This document shows positions 1 through 8,465 of a stretch of 64,000 nt of DNA, one piece after another. How positions within the stretch are numbered: position 1 is the first letter of the stretch; the number at the start of each line of letters is the position of its first letter. A model generated the notes under the pieces. It did not search any database. It was given only the letters and a program-made list of their open reading frames with translations, and had not been told where the DNA came from. Source of the stretch: Hoeflea marina (GTDB lineage Bacteria > Pseudomonadota > Alphaproteobacteria > Rhizobiales > Rhizobiaceae); NCBI RefSeq assembly GCF_003182275.1, contig NZ_QGTR01000001.1:222033-286032 (forward strand). Direction: 5' to 3'. The translations under genes were made by a program, and so were the position numbers.

Positions 1-309
1 ATGGCGCAAAGGCTGAGCGCGATGGTGATGATCCCGCTGACGCTGGGCCATATCGCGGTGATGATCTACGCCATCCAGGGTGGCCTCAGCGCCGCCGAAA
101 TCCTTGGTCGCACCAAGGGCAGCGTCGTCTGGTTCCTGTTCTACGGTCTGTTCGTGCTTGCCGTGTCGCTGCATGCCTCGATCGGCCTGCGCGTTATCGT
201 CCACGAAACGCTCGGCCTCAAGGGCCGGGGGCTCGAGATCTTCATGTGGCTTTCGGGAATCCTGCTGCTGGCAACCGGCCTGCGCGCGCTGTTTGCGGTG
301 ACGCTATGA
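1..309 (+). CDS. SDH/FRD-type cytochrome b membrane anchor, 5'-truncated by window edge
   Basis: Integral membrane subunit of a succinate dehydrogenase/fumarate reductase-like complex. The visible 102 residues hold three hydrophobic segments. The opening AQRLSAMVM...LGHI matches the inner WxAQRxSA motif of SdhC-like anchors, where the conserved His after the first helix is a haem b ligand. In family members this motif is preceded by more residues, so the in-frame ATG at base 1 is probably internal and the gene begins upstream. An iron-sulfur subunit gene is expected upstream but lies outside the window. The stop overlaps the next start (ATGA), so the two anchors are translationally coupled. 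Membrane anchor is fairly sure; exact quinone or haem chemistry is inferred. Confidence 0.72.
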   Translation: MAQRLSAMVMIPLTLGHIAVMIYAIQGGLSAAEILGRTKGSVVWFLFYGLFVLAVSLHASIGLRVIVHETLGLKGRGLEIFMWLSGILLLATGLRALFAVTL

Positions 310-647
310 TCCGGCCGCACCGCTCGCATCCGCTGTGGATCGCCTATCTCCTGCACCGGCTCTCCGGGCTTGGCCTGGCGCTGTTCCTGCCCGTGCATTT
401 CTATGTGCTGGCCTTCGCGCTCAATGAGCCCGAGCGGCTCGACGGCTTCCTGCGCTTTGCCGACAACCCGCTGGTCAAGATCGCCGAGTTCGGCCTGGTC
501 TTCCTGCTCGCCGTCCATGTCTTCGGCGGACTTCGGCTTCTGGCGCTGGAGTTCCTGCCCTGGTCACCGCGGCAGAAGACGCTGGCCGCCTCCGCGGTCG
601 CTGCCGCCTTCCTGGTGGCCGGCACCTTTTTCCTGCAGGCGGTGTAA
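306..647 (+). CDS. second SDH/FRD-type membrane anchor subunit
   Basis: A 113-residue membrane protein with three predicted helices. The motif HRLSGLGLALFLPVHFYVLAFAL resembles the H-R-x-S-G and haem-ligand helix of SdhC/SdhD-type anchors. The start is the ATG that overlaps the preceding TGA by four bases; an in-frame start further upstream would read backward through the first anchor and is less likely. Only two bases separate its stop from the flavoprotein start, so both anchors and the flavoprotein form one translational unit. Together they would pass electrons from the flavoprotein, through a missing upstream iron-sulfur subunit, to quinone. Low sequence conservation in this family limits the call to 'anchor subunit'. 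Confidence 0.72.
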   Translation: MIRPHRSHPLWIAYLLHRLSGLGLALFLPVHFYVLAFALNEPERLDGFLRFADNPLVKIAEFGLVFLLAVHVFGGLRLLALEFLPWSPRQKTLAASAVAAAFLVAGTFFLQAV

Positions 648-649
648 AG

Positions 650-2410
650 ATGAGCATGACCAGCATTGAACGGCACGACACCGATATCCTGATCCTCGGC
701 ACCGGCGGCGCCGGCATGTTCGCGGCGCTGCACGCCATGCAGACGGCGCCTTCGGGCACCAAGGTGACCATCGCGGTCAAGGGCCTGATCGGCAAATGCG
801 GCTGCACCCGCATGGTGCAGGGCGGCTACAATGTGGCGCTCGGCGGCGGCGACACCGTCGAGCGGCACTTCATGGACACGATCAATGGCGGCAAGTGGCT
901 GCCCAACCAGGACATGGCCTGGAAGCTGTGCGAGCAGGCGGTGGTGCGGGTGCGCGAACTCGAAAACGAGATCGGCTGCTTCTTTGACCGCAACGCGGAC
1001 GGCACGCTGCACCACAAGGCATTTGCGGGCCAGACCGCCGACCGCACCGTGCACAAGGGCGATCTCACCGGCATCGAGATCATCAACCGGCTGATGGAGC
1101 AGGTGCTCTCGCGTCCGGTGGAAAAGCTGCAGGAACACCGCGCCATCGGCCTGATTCCGACCAAGGACGGCTCGGCGCTGGCGGGCGTGCTGATGATCGA
1201 CATGCGCACCGGAAAATTCCGCTTCGTGCGCGCCAAGACCGTGCTGATGGCGACCGGCGGCGGACCGACCATGTACAAGTATCACACCCCATCGGGCGAC
1301 AAGACCATGGATGGTCTGGCCATGGCGCTGCGCGCCGGCCTGCCGCTGCGCGACATGGAGATGGTGCAGTTCCACCCGACCGGCCTGCTGGCCGGCGACC
1401 ACACCAAGATGACCGGCACGGTGCTGGAGGAGGGGTTGCGCGGAGCCGGCGGGCAGTTGCTCAACGGTGCGGAACGCCGCTTCATGTTCGACTATGACGA
1501 TCGCGGCGAACGCGCCACCCGCGACGTGGTCTCGCGCGGCATCTACGCAGAAATGCAGAAGTCCAACACCACCAGCAATGGCGGCGTCTACATCAAGATG
1601 AGTCATCTCGGCCCCGAGATGGTGCGGCAGAAATTCTCCGGCATGGTCAAGCGCTGCGCCGATTCCGGCTTCGATCTGGCCGGCGGCCTGGTCGAGGTGG
1701 TGCCGACAGCGCACTACTTCATGGGGGGCGTGGTGGTGGACACCGACACCCGCACCGAGATGGAAGGCCTCTATGTGGCTGGCGAGGACGCCGGCGGCGC
1801 CCACGGCTCCAACCGGCTCGGCGGCAACGGCGTTGCCAATTCCACCGTCTATGGCGGCGTGGCCGGCGACGTCATGGGGATGGACATCCGCAAGATGGGC
1901 GCATTGCGCGACCCTGACGAGAGCGTGCTCGACGCCGAGATCGCGCGCGCCTGCCAGCCGCTCGCCCGGAAGCCCGCCAATATCCAGGATCTGCGCCACC
2001 GGCTGCAGGAGGCGATGTGGGAGGATGTCGGCGTCATCCGCACCCGCCGCGGCATGCAGCGCGGTATCGACCGGGTGGCGGAGATTTCCGACGAGCTGAT
2101 GGAATCGGGTGTCGCCTCTACCAATCTGGCCTTCAACCTGACCTGGCACGACTGGCTCAATGTGCGGTCGCTGTGCGATGTCTCCGAAGTCATCGCCGAA
2201 GCCGGGCTGGCGCGGGAGAATTCCCGCGGCGCCCATTATCGCGAGGATTTCCCGGAGTCCGGCGACCTCGACAGTTCCTATTTCACCGTTGCCCGGCAGC
2301 GGGACGGCGACATCGATGTCAGCCGCGAGCCGGTGCAATTTTCCATCGTCCGGCCGGGTGAGACCATCCTGCCCGCCGGCGAACCCGAAACCCTGGTGGA
2401 GGCAAGCTGA
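650..2410 (+). CDS. FAD-dependent SDH/FRD-like flavoprotein subunit with altered active-site motifs
   Basis: A 586-residue flavoprotein of the succinate dehydrogenase/fumarate reductase family, expected to oxidise a dicarboxylate C-C bond and pass electrons to the membrane anchors. Seen: N-terminal dinucleotide-binding GTGGAGMFAALHA; FHPTG; HYFMGGV; and AGEDAGGAHGSNRLGGNG near residue 390, which carry the conserved substrate His and Arg. Two departures stand out. The His that binds FAD covalently in SdhA/FrdA aligns with Cys52 (CGCTRMVQGG instead of SHTxAAQGG). The catalytic RGEGG box reads RGAGG, with Ala266 where Glu is usual. FAD is therefore probably non-covalent and the substrate may not be plain succinate. 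The stop overlaps the next ATG by one base. General annotation is certain; the substrate is unknown. Confidence 0.88.
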   Translation: MSMTSIERHDTDILILGTGGAGMFAALHAMQTAPSGTKVTIAVKGLIGKCGCTRMVQGGYNVALGGGDTVERHFMDTINGGKWLPNQDMAWKLCEQAVVRVRELENEIGCFFDRNADGTLHHKAFAGQTADRTVHKGDLTGIEIINRLMEQVLSRPVEKLQEHRAIGLIPTKDGSALAGVLMIDMRTGKFRFVRAKTVLMATGGGPTMYKYHTPSGDKTMDGLAMALRAGLPLRDMEMVQFHPTGLLAGDHTKMTGTVLEEGLRGAGGQLLNGAERRFMFDYDDRGERATRDVVSRGIYAEMQKSNTTSNGGVYIKMSHLGPEMVRQKFSGMVKRCADSGFDLAGGLVEVVPTAHYFMGGVVVDTDTRTEMEGLYVAGEDAGGAHGSNRLGGNGVANSTVYGGVAGDVMGMDIRKMGALRDPDESVLDAEIARACQPLARKPANIQDLRHRLQEAMWEDVGVIRTRRGMQRGIDRVAEISDELMESGVASTNLAFNLTWHDWLNVRSLCDVSEVIAEAGLARENSRGAHYREDFPESGDLDSSYFTVARQRDGDIDVSREPVQFSIVRPGETILPAGEPETLVEAS

Positions 2411-3372
2411 TGATCCCCATAGATCTCATTCAAAGGACCGCCGAGACCCTGATGGACAAGGCGGCGATCGAAATCCCGCAGGACTATCTCGACGGGCTGC
2501 AGGCGGCCGCCAATGTCGAGGACGGGGACCTGTCGTCCTTCGTGCTCGAGGCGATGCTGGAAAACTACAAGGCGGCCAAGGAAGACCGCCGCGCCATGTG
2601 CGGCGACACCGGCACGCCGCGCTGGTACGTCAAGATGGGCAACGAGACACGGATCGAGGGCGGCCCGATCGCGCTCGAGGCGGCGCTCCGCCGCGCCACC
2701 GCCAACGCCACCAATGGCGTGCCGCTGAGGCCCAACCGGGTGCATCCGCTGTGGCGCACGGATCATGACAACAATGTCGGCATCGGTGCTCCGGAAATCG
2801 AATATGGCTACGAGCCGGGCGGCGAGTGGATTGACCTGATCACCGTGCACAAGGGCGGGCTGTTCGGCACCGACTACCGAATGCTGTTTCCCTCCGACGG
2901 CATCCAGGGCATCAAGCGCTTCTATCTCGATTGCCTGGTGGCCTTCGGCAAGCGCGGGCTTGCCTGCCAGCCGGCGATCATCGGCATCGGACTGGGCGGC
3001 TGCAAGGACACCTGCATGGTGCTCGGCAAGCGCGCCGCCTGCCTGCGCGTGGTGGGTTCGCGCAATTCCGATCCGCGCATTGCCGAGCTGGAGCTGGAAC
3101 TCAAGGAACTGGGCAATTCCATCGGCATGGGCGCCATGGGATTTGTCGGCAAGTCGATGGTCATCGACGCCAACATCGAGGTAGGCTATTGCCACACCGG
3201 CGGCATGCAGATGTCGGTGCACGCCTTCTGCCTCTCATCGCGCCGCGCCGTGGCGCGGGTCTTTGCCGACGGACGGGTGGAATACCGCACCGATCCGGAC
3301 TGGTTCACCGATTATCAACGCCGGGAGACAGTGGAATGGGAAATGCCTCAAAACCACGAAAAATCCGCCTGA
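2410..3372 (+). CDS. class I fumarase/tartrate dehydratase-type hydro-lyase, alpha subunit
   Basis: A 320-residue catalytic alpha subunit of a two-subunit [4Fe-4S] hydro-lyase (TtdA / class I fumarase N-terminal family), which adds or removes water on a dicarboxylate. Candidate cluster ligands are the Cys in MCGDTGTP near residue 62 and later Cys in GGCKDTC and GYCHTGGMQMSVHAFC. Length is normal for the split-subunit form. The beta subunit follows immediately and overlaps it. Its position next to an SDH-like flavoprotein suggests sequential dehydrogenation then hydration of the same carbon skeleton. The enzyme could be an ordinary fumarase, a tartrate dehydratase or a relative acting on a substituted fumarate; sequence alone does not decide. 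Confidence 0.85.
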   Translation: MIPIDLIQRTAETLMDKAAIEIPQDYLDGLQAAANVEDGDLSSFVLEAMLENYKAAKEDRRAMCGDTGTPRWYVKMGNETRIEGGPIALEAALRRATANATNGVPLRPNRVHPLWRTDHDNNVGIGAPEIEYGYEPGGEWIDLITVHKGGLFGTDYRMLFPSDGIQGIKRFYLDCLVAFGKRGLACQPAIIGIGLGGCKDTCMVLGKRAACLRVVGSRNSDPRIAELELELKELGNSIGMGAMGFVGKSMVIDANIEVGYCHTGGMQMSVHAFCLSSRRAVARVFADGRVEYRTDPDWFTDYQRRETVEWEMPQNHEKSA

Positions 3373-4016
3373 GTACCACGCCGACGCCGGAAGCGCTGGC
3401 GGAGCTGCGATTGGGCGACGTCGTCTATCTCGACGGGCTGATCTACACGGCGCGGGAAGGCGTCTACAAGCGCGCGCTTGAAGAAAACGCCAACATTCCG
3501 ATGGAGCTTCCGTCGGAGAGTGCCGCCAATTTCCATTGCTCGCCGGCCGCCGCCATCAACGAGGACGGCACGTTTCGACTGGGCGCCGTCACCGCCACCG
3601 CGTCGTTCCGCTTCACAAAGTGGATCGGCGACTGGATGGCGCGCTCAGGCGCCAAGCTGATCATCGGCAAGGGCGGCATGAGCGCCAAGGACTACAAGGA
3701 GCATTTCGTCCCCAACGGCGCCATTTACCTGACCACGGTCGGCTACGGCACCGGCGCGCTGCTCGGGCGCGGCGTCAAGCGGGTCAAGGCGGTGCACTGG
3801 AACAAGGAACTGGGCCTGGCCCAGGCCATGTGGGTGCTGGAGGCCGACAATATGGGGCCGTTCATCGTCGAAAGCGACCTGGCCGGCAACTCGCTGTTCG
3901 AGCGCGAAAACGCCAAGATTTCGGCCAACCTGGCCCGCGTCTATGAAGGCACAGTTCCCGCCGTGCTCAAGCGCTTCGGCGAGACCGACGACCGCTCGGA
4001 CGAGATGATCGGCTAG
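3336..4016 (+). CDS. class I fumarase/tartrate dehydratase-type hydro-lyase, beta subunit
   Basis: A 226-residue C-terminal (TtdB-like) subunit that pairs with the preceding alpha subunit. Motifs include LRLGDVVYLDGLIYTAREGVYKR near residue 24, FRLGAVTATASFRFTKW, the conserved KLIIGKGGMS, and VKRVKAVHWNKELGLAQAMWVLE. The chosen ATG lies 36 bases inside the end of the alpha gene and has a GGGAGA ribosome site just upstream; the longer in-frame reading upstream is only the alpha gene in another frame. Overlap implies coupled translation and a heteromeric enzyme. The stop is three bases before the sulfite-oxidase-like gene. Confidence 0.85.
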   Translation: MGNASKPRKIRLSTTPTPEALAELRLGDVVYLDGLIYTAREGVYKRALEENANIPMELPSESAANFHCSPAAAINEDGTFRLGAVTATASFRFTKWIGDWMARSGAKLIIGKGGMSAKDYKEHFVPNGAIYLTTVGYGTGALLGRGVKRVKAVHWNKELGLAQAMWVLEADNMGPFIVESDLAGNSLFERENAKISANLARVYEGTVPAVLKRFGETDDRSDEMIG

Positions 4017-4019
4017 GCC

Positions 4020-5126
4020 ATGACAACCAGCGACAATCCCTTTGCGGGCTATGGCGGCCGCATCGCCACCGACGACGGTGTCTACAGCCAGTCCGAAGTG
4101 GGGCTTGCCAACCGCAATTCCGGCAATCTGCTCGAGACCCTGGCGCTGGATGTGACGCCGACGGGGCTGCATTATCTGCTCATCCATTTCGATGTCCCGC
4201 TCATCGATCCGGCGGCGCACCGGCTGACATTCTCGGGCGCCTTCGATGCGCCCTTCGAACTGGGGCTCGACGATATCAGGGCGCTGCCGCAGGTGACGCT
4301 GCCGGTGACGCTCGAATGCGCGGGCAACGGCCGCTCCGGATTGTCGCCGCGGTCGCACTCGATGCCGTGGATGTACGAGGCGGTCGGCACCTCGGAATGG
4401 ACCGGGACGCCGCTCAGGCCGCTGATCGAGCGCGCCGGGCCGAAGGACGATGCGGTCGAGATCGCCTTCCTCGGCGAGGACTACGGCTTCGACAAGGGCG
4501 TCGGCCACCATTTCGGCCGGTCCCTGACCATGGCCCAGATCGCCGAACTCGACGTCATGCTGGTGCATTCGATGAACGGCCAGCCGCTGCTGCCGCAGCA
4601 CGGCGCGCCGCTGCGGCTGATCGTGCCGGGCTGGTACGGCATGGCAAGCGTCAAATGGCTGGGGAAGATCGAGGCGCTGACCACGCCCTTCGACGGCTTC
4701 CAGCAGGTGCGCACCTACCGTTTTCGCGAGAATGACGAGGATCCGGGACGTCCGGTCACCGAGATGCGGGTCAAATCGCTGATGGTGCCGCCGGGCGTGC
4801 CCGACTGGAGCTCGCGCAAGCGCTGGCTCGAACCCGGTCCGGTCACGCTGGTCGGCCGCGCCTGGTCCGGTGGCGGCGTGTCGGTGAGCAAGGTCGAGGT
4901 CGAACTCGACGGCGAATGGCGCGAGGCCCGGCTCGACCGGCGCGCAGGCCCTTATGCCTGGACCCGGTGGAGCTGCGACTGGACCGCCACGCCCGGCGTC
5001 CATCTGCTGCGCTGCCGCGCCACCGATGCCAACGGCAATGTGCAGCCGCTCGACCCGCCCTGGGATGTTTCCGGCTTTGCCAACAATTCCGCCCAAAAGG
5101 TGTTTGTCTTCGTCGCCGACTCCTGA
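4020..5126 (+). CDS. sulfite oxidase-like molybdopterin oxidoreductase, apparently cytoplasmic
   Basis: A 368-residue protein with a sulfite-oxidase molybdopterin fold followed by the Mo-co dimerisation (Ig-like) domain from about residue 240. Cys100 in LECAGNGRS is the family's molybdenum ligand; VPGWYGMASVKW and the terminal DANGNVQPLDPPWDVSGFANN are also typical. No signal peptide or twin-arginine motif is present, unlike periplasmic SoxC/SorA, so it should work in the cytoplasm. Expected reaction: sulfite to sulfate. It sits three bases after the hydro-lyase beta gene and before a putative sulfate exporter, which supports a role in detoxifying sulfite released by the operon's own pathway. 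The electron acceptor is not visible. Confidence 0.82.
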   Translation: MTTSDNPFAGYGGRIATDDGVYSQSEVGLANRNSGNLLETLALDVTPTGLHYLLIHFDVPLIDPAAHRLTFSGAFDAPFELGLDDIRALPQVTLPVTLECAGNGRSGLSPRSHSMPWMYEAVGTSEWTGTPLRPLIERAGPKDDAVEIAFLGEDYGFDKGVGHHFGRSLTMAQIAELDVMLVHSMNGQPLLPQHGAPLRLIVPGWYGMASVKWLGKIEALTTPFDGFQQVRTYRFRENDEDPGRPVTEMRVKSLMVPPGVPDWSSRKRWLEPGPVTLVGRAWSGGGVSVSKVEVELDGEWREARLDRRAGPYAWTRWSCDWTATPGVHLLRCRATDANGNVQPLDPPWDVSGFANNSAQKVFVFVADS

Positions 5127-5213
5127 CACTTGGTCCCTTCCGCCAGACGTTCCAAGCTTCCATGATCCGCGGCGTTCGCCGACCGGTCGATTTCTGAAAT
5201 GTGAAATGTAAAA

Positions 5214-6227
5214 ATGAGTCAGTTTGCCGATCTCGTCTATGTCCGCAAAGCCCGGGTGCTGTTTCCCGGCGTTCTCACCTCGCTGACCGTGGCCTTTGCC
5301 GCCAAATTCATCTCCGAGCATTACGGCGCGCCGGTGATGCTGATGGCGCTGCTCATCGGCATGGCCTTCAACTTCCTGGTCGAGGACGGCGGCACATGCG
5401 TGGCCGGCATCGAGTTCTCCTCCAAGGTGCTGTTGCGCTTCGGCGTGGCGCTGCTCGGCCTCGGCATCACGGTGCAGCAGATCGCCTCGACCGGCTCGGA
5501 GGTGCTGCTGATCACGCTGACAGGCGTGGCGCTGACCATTGCCATGGGACTGGCGCTGTCGCGCTTTCTCGGTCGCGGCGCCCGCTTTGGACTGCTGATC
5601 GGCGGCGCAGTGGCGATCTGCGGCGCCTCGGCGGCGCTGGCCATTTCCTCGGTGCTGCCCAAGAGCGAGACGCTGGAGCGCGACACCATCTTCACCGTCA
5701 TCGGGGTGACGGCGCTCAGCACGCTGGCGATGATCGTCTATCCGATCATTGCCGACCTGATGCATCTGAGCGAAGTGGCGACGGGTGTGTTCTTCGGCGC
5801 CACCATTCATGACGTGGCGCAGGTGGTCGGCGCGGGATATTCGGTCTCGGAGCTTGCGGGTGACACTGCCACCTTCGTCAAGCTGCTCCGCGTGGCGCTG
5901 CTGGTGCCGATCGTCGTGGTGCTGTCGCTGGTCTTCTCGGGCTCGCGCGAGCCGGGCGCCAGGCGCTCGCTGCCGATTCCGTTCTTCGTCATCGGCTTTG
6001 CGGCACTGGTGATCGCCGGCTCCTATGATCTGGTGCCCGTCGAGGTCAAGGACGGGCTGCTGTCGTTCTCGCGCTGGTGCCTGGTCGTGGCGATCGCGGC
6101 GCTCGGCATGAAGACGTCGCTCAGGAAGCTCGGCGATGTCGGCGGCAGCGCCATCGTGCTGATCTGCGCGCTGACCGGCATTCTCGCCGTCTTTGCGCTC
6201 ACCGCCATCAAGATCTACATGAATTGA
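5214..6227 (+). CDS. YeiH-family putative sulfate exporter
   Basis: A 337-residue polytopic membrane protein, about ten helices, of the YeiH/UPF0324 family often called putative sulfate exporters. Recognised by LLIGMAFNFL, KVLLRFGVALLGLGIT, the GGAVAICGASAALAISSVL segment and FFGATIHDVAQVVGAGYS. It follows the sulfite-oxidase-like gene by 87 bases. The natural reading is that sulfate made in the cytoplasm is expelled by this protein. That role is inferred from context and from the family name, which rests on few experiments. The start ATG follows an AAATGTAAAA leader with no strong ribosome site. Confidence 0.82.
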   Translation: MSQFADLVYVRKARVLFPGVLTSLTVAFAAKFISEHYGAPVMLMALLIGMAFNFLVEDGGTCVAGIEFSSKVLLRFGVALLGLGITVQQIASTGSEVLLITLTGVALTIAMGLALSRFLGRGARFGLLIGGAVAICGASAALAISSVLPKSETLERDTIFTVIGVTALSTLAMIVYPIIADLMHLSEVATGVFFGATIHDVAQVVGAGYSVSELAGDTATFVKLLRVALLVPIVVVLSLVFSGSREPGARRSLPIPFFVIGFAALVIAGSYDLVPVEVKDGLLSFSRWCLVVAIAALGMKTSLRKLGDVGGSAIVLICALTGILAVFALTAIKIYMN

Positions 6228-6250
6228 GCGGCTTGCAGAGGAGAGTTCAC

Positions 6251-6571
6251 GTGAGCAGGTTTGTCGACGAGCGCATCTACACGCTGAAAGCCGGGCAGGT
6301 TCCGGTGTTCCTGAAGCTCTACGAGGAGGAGGGGATGGAGGTGCAGGTCCGCATTCTCGGCCGGATGGTCGGCTATTACTTCACCGACATCGGTCCGCTC
6401 AACCAGATCGTCCACATGTGGGGCTATGACAGCCTCGACGATCGCTACGAGCGACGCAAGCTGCTGCAGGCGGCGCCCGAATGGCAGAGTTACGCCGCCA
6501 AGATGCGGCCGCTGGTCGCCCATGTGGAAAACAAGATCCTAGTGCCGGCGCCGTTCTTCAAGGCGGCGTGA
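6251..6571 (+). CDS. NIPSNAP-family protein
   Basis: A 106-residue dimeric alpha/beta-barrel protein. It has the NIPSNAP signature: VDERIYTLKAGQVPVFLKLYE at the start, then YYFTDIGPLNQIVHMWGYDSLDDRYERR and a closing ILVPAPFF. The GTG start is preceded by AGAGGAGAG at suitable distance, so it is preferred over the upstream in-frame ATG inside the exporter gene. It is the last gene of the sulfur-oxidation operon. Bacterial NIPSNAP proteins are common in catabolic operons, but no reaction is established for this one. It converges on the enolase-superfamily gene 11 bases away. Confidence 0.8.
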   Translation: MSRFVDERIYTLKAGQVPVFLKLYEEEGMEVQVRILGRMVGYYFTDIGPLNQIVHMWGYDSLDDRYERRKLLQAAPEWQSYAAKMRPLVAHVENKILVPAPFFKAA

Positions 6572-6582
6572 TCGTCACGGGT

Positions 6583-7722
6583 TCAACTCCGGCTCAGTTC
6601 CAGCGTCCGGTATCGCGCGAGACTGTCCGGCAACGTCTCGAAGCCAAGTCCCGGAGCGTCCGCGATCGCGAAGACACCATCCCTGCACATGCCGCCATCG
6701 AAGAAGGCGTCGCGCAGCGGATTGGCGTTGATGTCCACCTCAAGCAGGCCATCGCCGCCGGCGGCGGCCAGCAGATGGCCCGAAGCAATGAGCCCTATGC
6801 CGCCGCCGAGAAAATGCGGGCAGTAGGTCTTTCCTCCGCCAACAATGGCCTGGCCGATCCGGTAGCAGCCTGTGACGCCGCCCCATTTGGCAACGTCCGG
6901 CTGGATGAAGCGAAAAGTCCCCGAGCCGATGGCCGCGTCGAAACTGTCAAAGCCGGTGATATTCTCGCCGGCGGCGAGCGGAATGCCGCTGGCTTTTGCC
7001 AACTCGGCCCACTGGTCCCCCGGCATGTCGGCGCGGATCGGCTCTTCGAGCCAGCCGAGATCGAAACCTTGGGCCGCGTCGACGAAGGCAAGTGCCTGGC
7101 CGAGATCCCAGGCCTGGTTGGCGTCTGTGAAGATGCGCTCGCCGTCGCGGCGATCGGCGCACAATGCGGCAAGCTGTGCGAGATCGGTTTCGGCGTCGAA
7201 GCCGATCTTCACCTTTTTGGCCAGATAGCCCAACTCGCGCACCTCAGGCACGATGGTCGCGGCCGCGGCGATGTGGATGCCGCTGGCATAGGCGGGCACG
7301 GATGCAGCCGCATCGCGATTGAGGTGGCGGGCGAGCGACACGCCTTGGCGGCGCGCGAAGAGATCGTGCATGGCGGTGTCGAGGCCGGCGATCACCTGCG
7401 CGAAGGGGCCCCATTCGCCGCATTGCAGGGCGCGGATATGGGTTCTCGCCATCAGGTGCCCGAACAGGTCGGAGGCGGCCTCTGCGCGGAAGCCGATAAC
7501 CAGGTCGGCGATGTCCTCCATCAGCAGCCGCGCCCGGTGTTCGGCACCTGCGGCGGGCCAGTTGGCGAAGATCTCGCCCCAACCGAATGCGCCGTCCGCA
7601 TCGGTCAGACGCACGAACACGGCCGGCCGGTTGGTCATGGCGCCGAACGAGGTCATGACCGGCGTGGAAATCGGAACCCGGTAGGCGGAAACCTCGATGC
7701 GGGCAATGTCGGAATGGGTCAC
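6583..7722 (-). CDS. mandelate racemase/muconate lactonizing enzyme-family (enolase superfamily) protein
   Basis: A 379-residue enolase-superfamily enzyme that should abstract the alpha proton of a carboxylate, leading to racemisation, epimerisation or elimination. The barrel residues are visible: KKVKIG near residue 170 (general base Lys), metal ligands in TDANQAW, LEEPI and AGENITG, and QPDVAKWGGVTGC. The start is a GTG that overlaps the stop of the exporter gene upstream (GTGA) and follows AGGGAGA. The substrate cannot be read from sequence. Co-transcription with a TauE-type exporter and a LysR regulator hints at an acidic sugar or a sulfonated hydroxy acid. Confidence 0.85.
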   Translation of the reverse strand: MTHSDIARIEVSAYRVPISTPVMTSFGAMTNRPAVFVRLTDADGAFGWGEIFANWPAAGAEHRARLLMEDIADLVIGFRAEAASDLFGHLMARTHIRALQCGEWGPFAQVIAGLDTAMHDLFARRQGVSLARHLNRDAAASVPAYASGIHIAAAATIVPEVRELGYLAKKVKIGFDAETDLAQLAALCADRRDGERIFTDANQAWDLGQALAFVDAAQGFDLGWLEEPIRADMPGDQWAELAKASGIPLAAGENITGFDSFDAAIGSGTFRFIQPDVAKWGGVTGCYRIGQAIVGGGKTYCPHFLGGGIGLIASGHLLAAAGGDGLLEVDINANPLRDAFFDGGMCRDGVFAIADAPGLGFETLPDSLARYRTLELSRS

Positions 7723-8465
7723 CAGAATATCTCCCTTGCAAGCAGGACCGTGCCGGAGACGAACATCAGGGCGATGATCAGTCGGCGGAACTGGTCGTCA
7801 TTCAGTCGTTTGAAGGTGACGATGCCGATCTGGGCAAAGATCAGCGTCACCGGCAGCGTCACCGCGATCAGCTTCAGCGTGTGAAAGCCGTAGACGCCCT
7901 TGATCGCGAAGCCCGCGGCCGTCAGCCCGAGCACGATGACGTTGAAAGGCTGCAGAACGGCGCGGATCTCGGCCTTCGGCCATGGCCGCATCGAGCACCA
8001 CATCGTGGGCAGCGCGCCCGACAGCGAGGCGGCGCCGCCCAGCACGCCACCGAGAAAGCCGATGACGCCGTCGACGACAGGCGTCGGTCGTTCGAAGCGG
8101 GGCAGGGCGGATCTCAGCGAGAAGAAGCCGCCATAGAGGATCATCATCGCCGCGATCACCAGCTTGATGACAAGCGGTGGAAAGATCGACAGGGCTGCGA
8201 TGCCGGCTGGGATGCCGACGATCGCCGGCACCAGAAAGCGCGCCAGCCGCCTCGGATTGTCGAGCACCGAGCGCCGCACCACCCAGACGCCCTGCAGCCC
8301 GCTGACGACGGACATCAGCGCGATCAGCGACACGGCTTCGAGCGGCGGCAGGATCTGCAGCCAGAAGCCGAGCGCGAACATGGCGGTGCCGAACCCCGCC
8401 AGGCCGTTGACGAAGCCGCCCAGCGCGGCTCCGGCGGCCAGGATGGCAATGAATTCAATGGTCAC
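7719..8465 (-). CDS. TauE/SafE (TSUP) family exporter
   Basis: A 248-residue membrane protein of the sulfite exporter TauE/SafE family, with about eight hydrophobic helices and glycine-rich segments such as [21 protein letters not shown] and [20 protein letters not shown]. Family members export sulfite, sulfoacetate or other anions. The GTG start lies 11 bases inside the end of the lysR gene, and its own stop overlaps the enolase-superfamily start by four bases, so the three minus-strand genes form one operon. With the YeiH protein this is a second candidate sulfur-oxyanion exporter in one neighbourhood. Confidence 0.83.
   Translation of the reverse strand: MTIEFIAILAAGAALGGFVNGLAGFGTAMFALGFWLQILPPLEAVSLIALMSVVSGLQGVWVVRRSVLDNPRRLARFLVPAIVGIPAGIAALSIFPPLVIKLVIAAMMILYGGFFSLRSALPRFERPTPVVDGVIGFLGGVLGGAASLSGALPTMWCSMRPWPKAEIRAVLQPFNVIVLGLTAAGFAIKGVYGFHTLKLIAVTLPVTLIFAQIGIVTFKRLNDDQFRRLIIALMFVSGTVLLAREIFW

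Noticed and set aside
401..2338. 645-codon open frame antisense to the anchor and flavoprotein genes
   Set aside because: His/Ala/Gly-biased shadow of a high-GC gene; no domain, and the sense strand has a clear SDH-like flavoprotein.
3645..5810. 721-codon antisense open frame
   Set aside because: Covers three genes with clear sense-strand families; composition is that of a codon-bias shadow.
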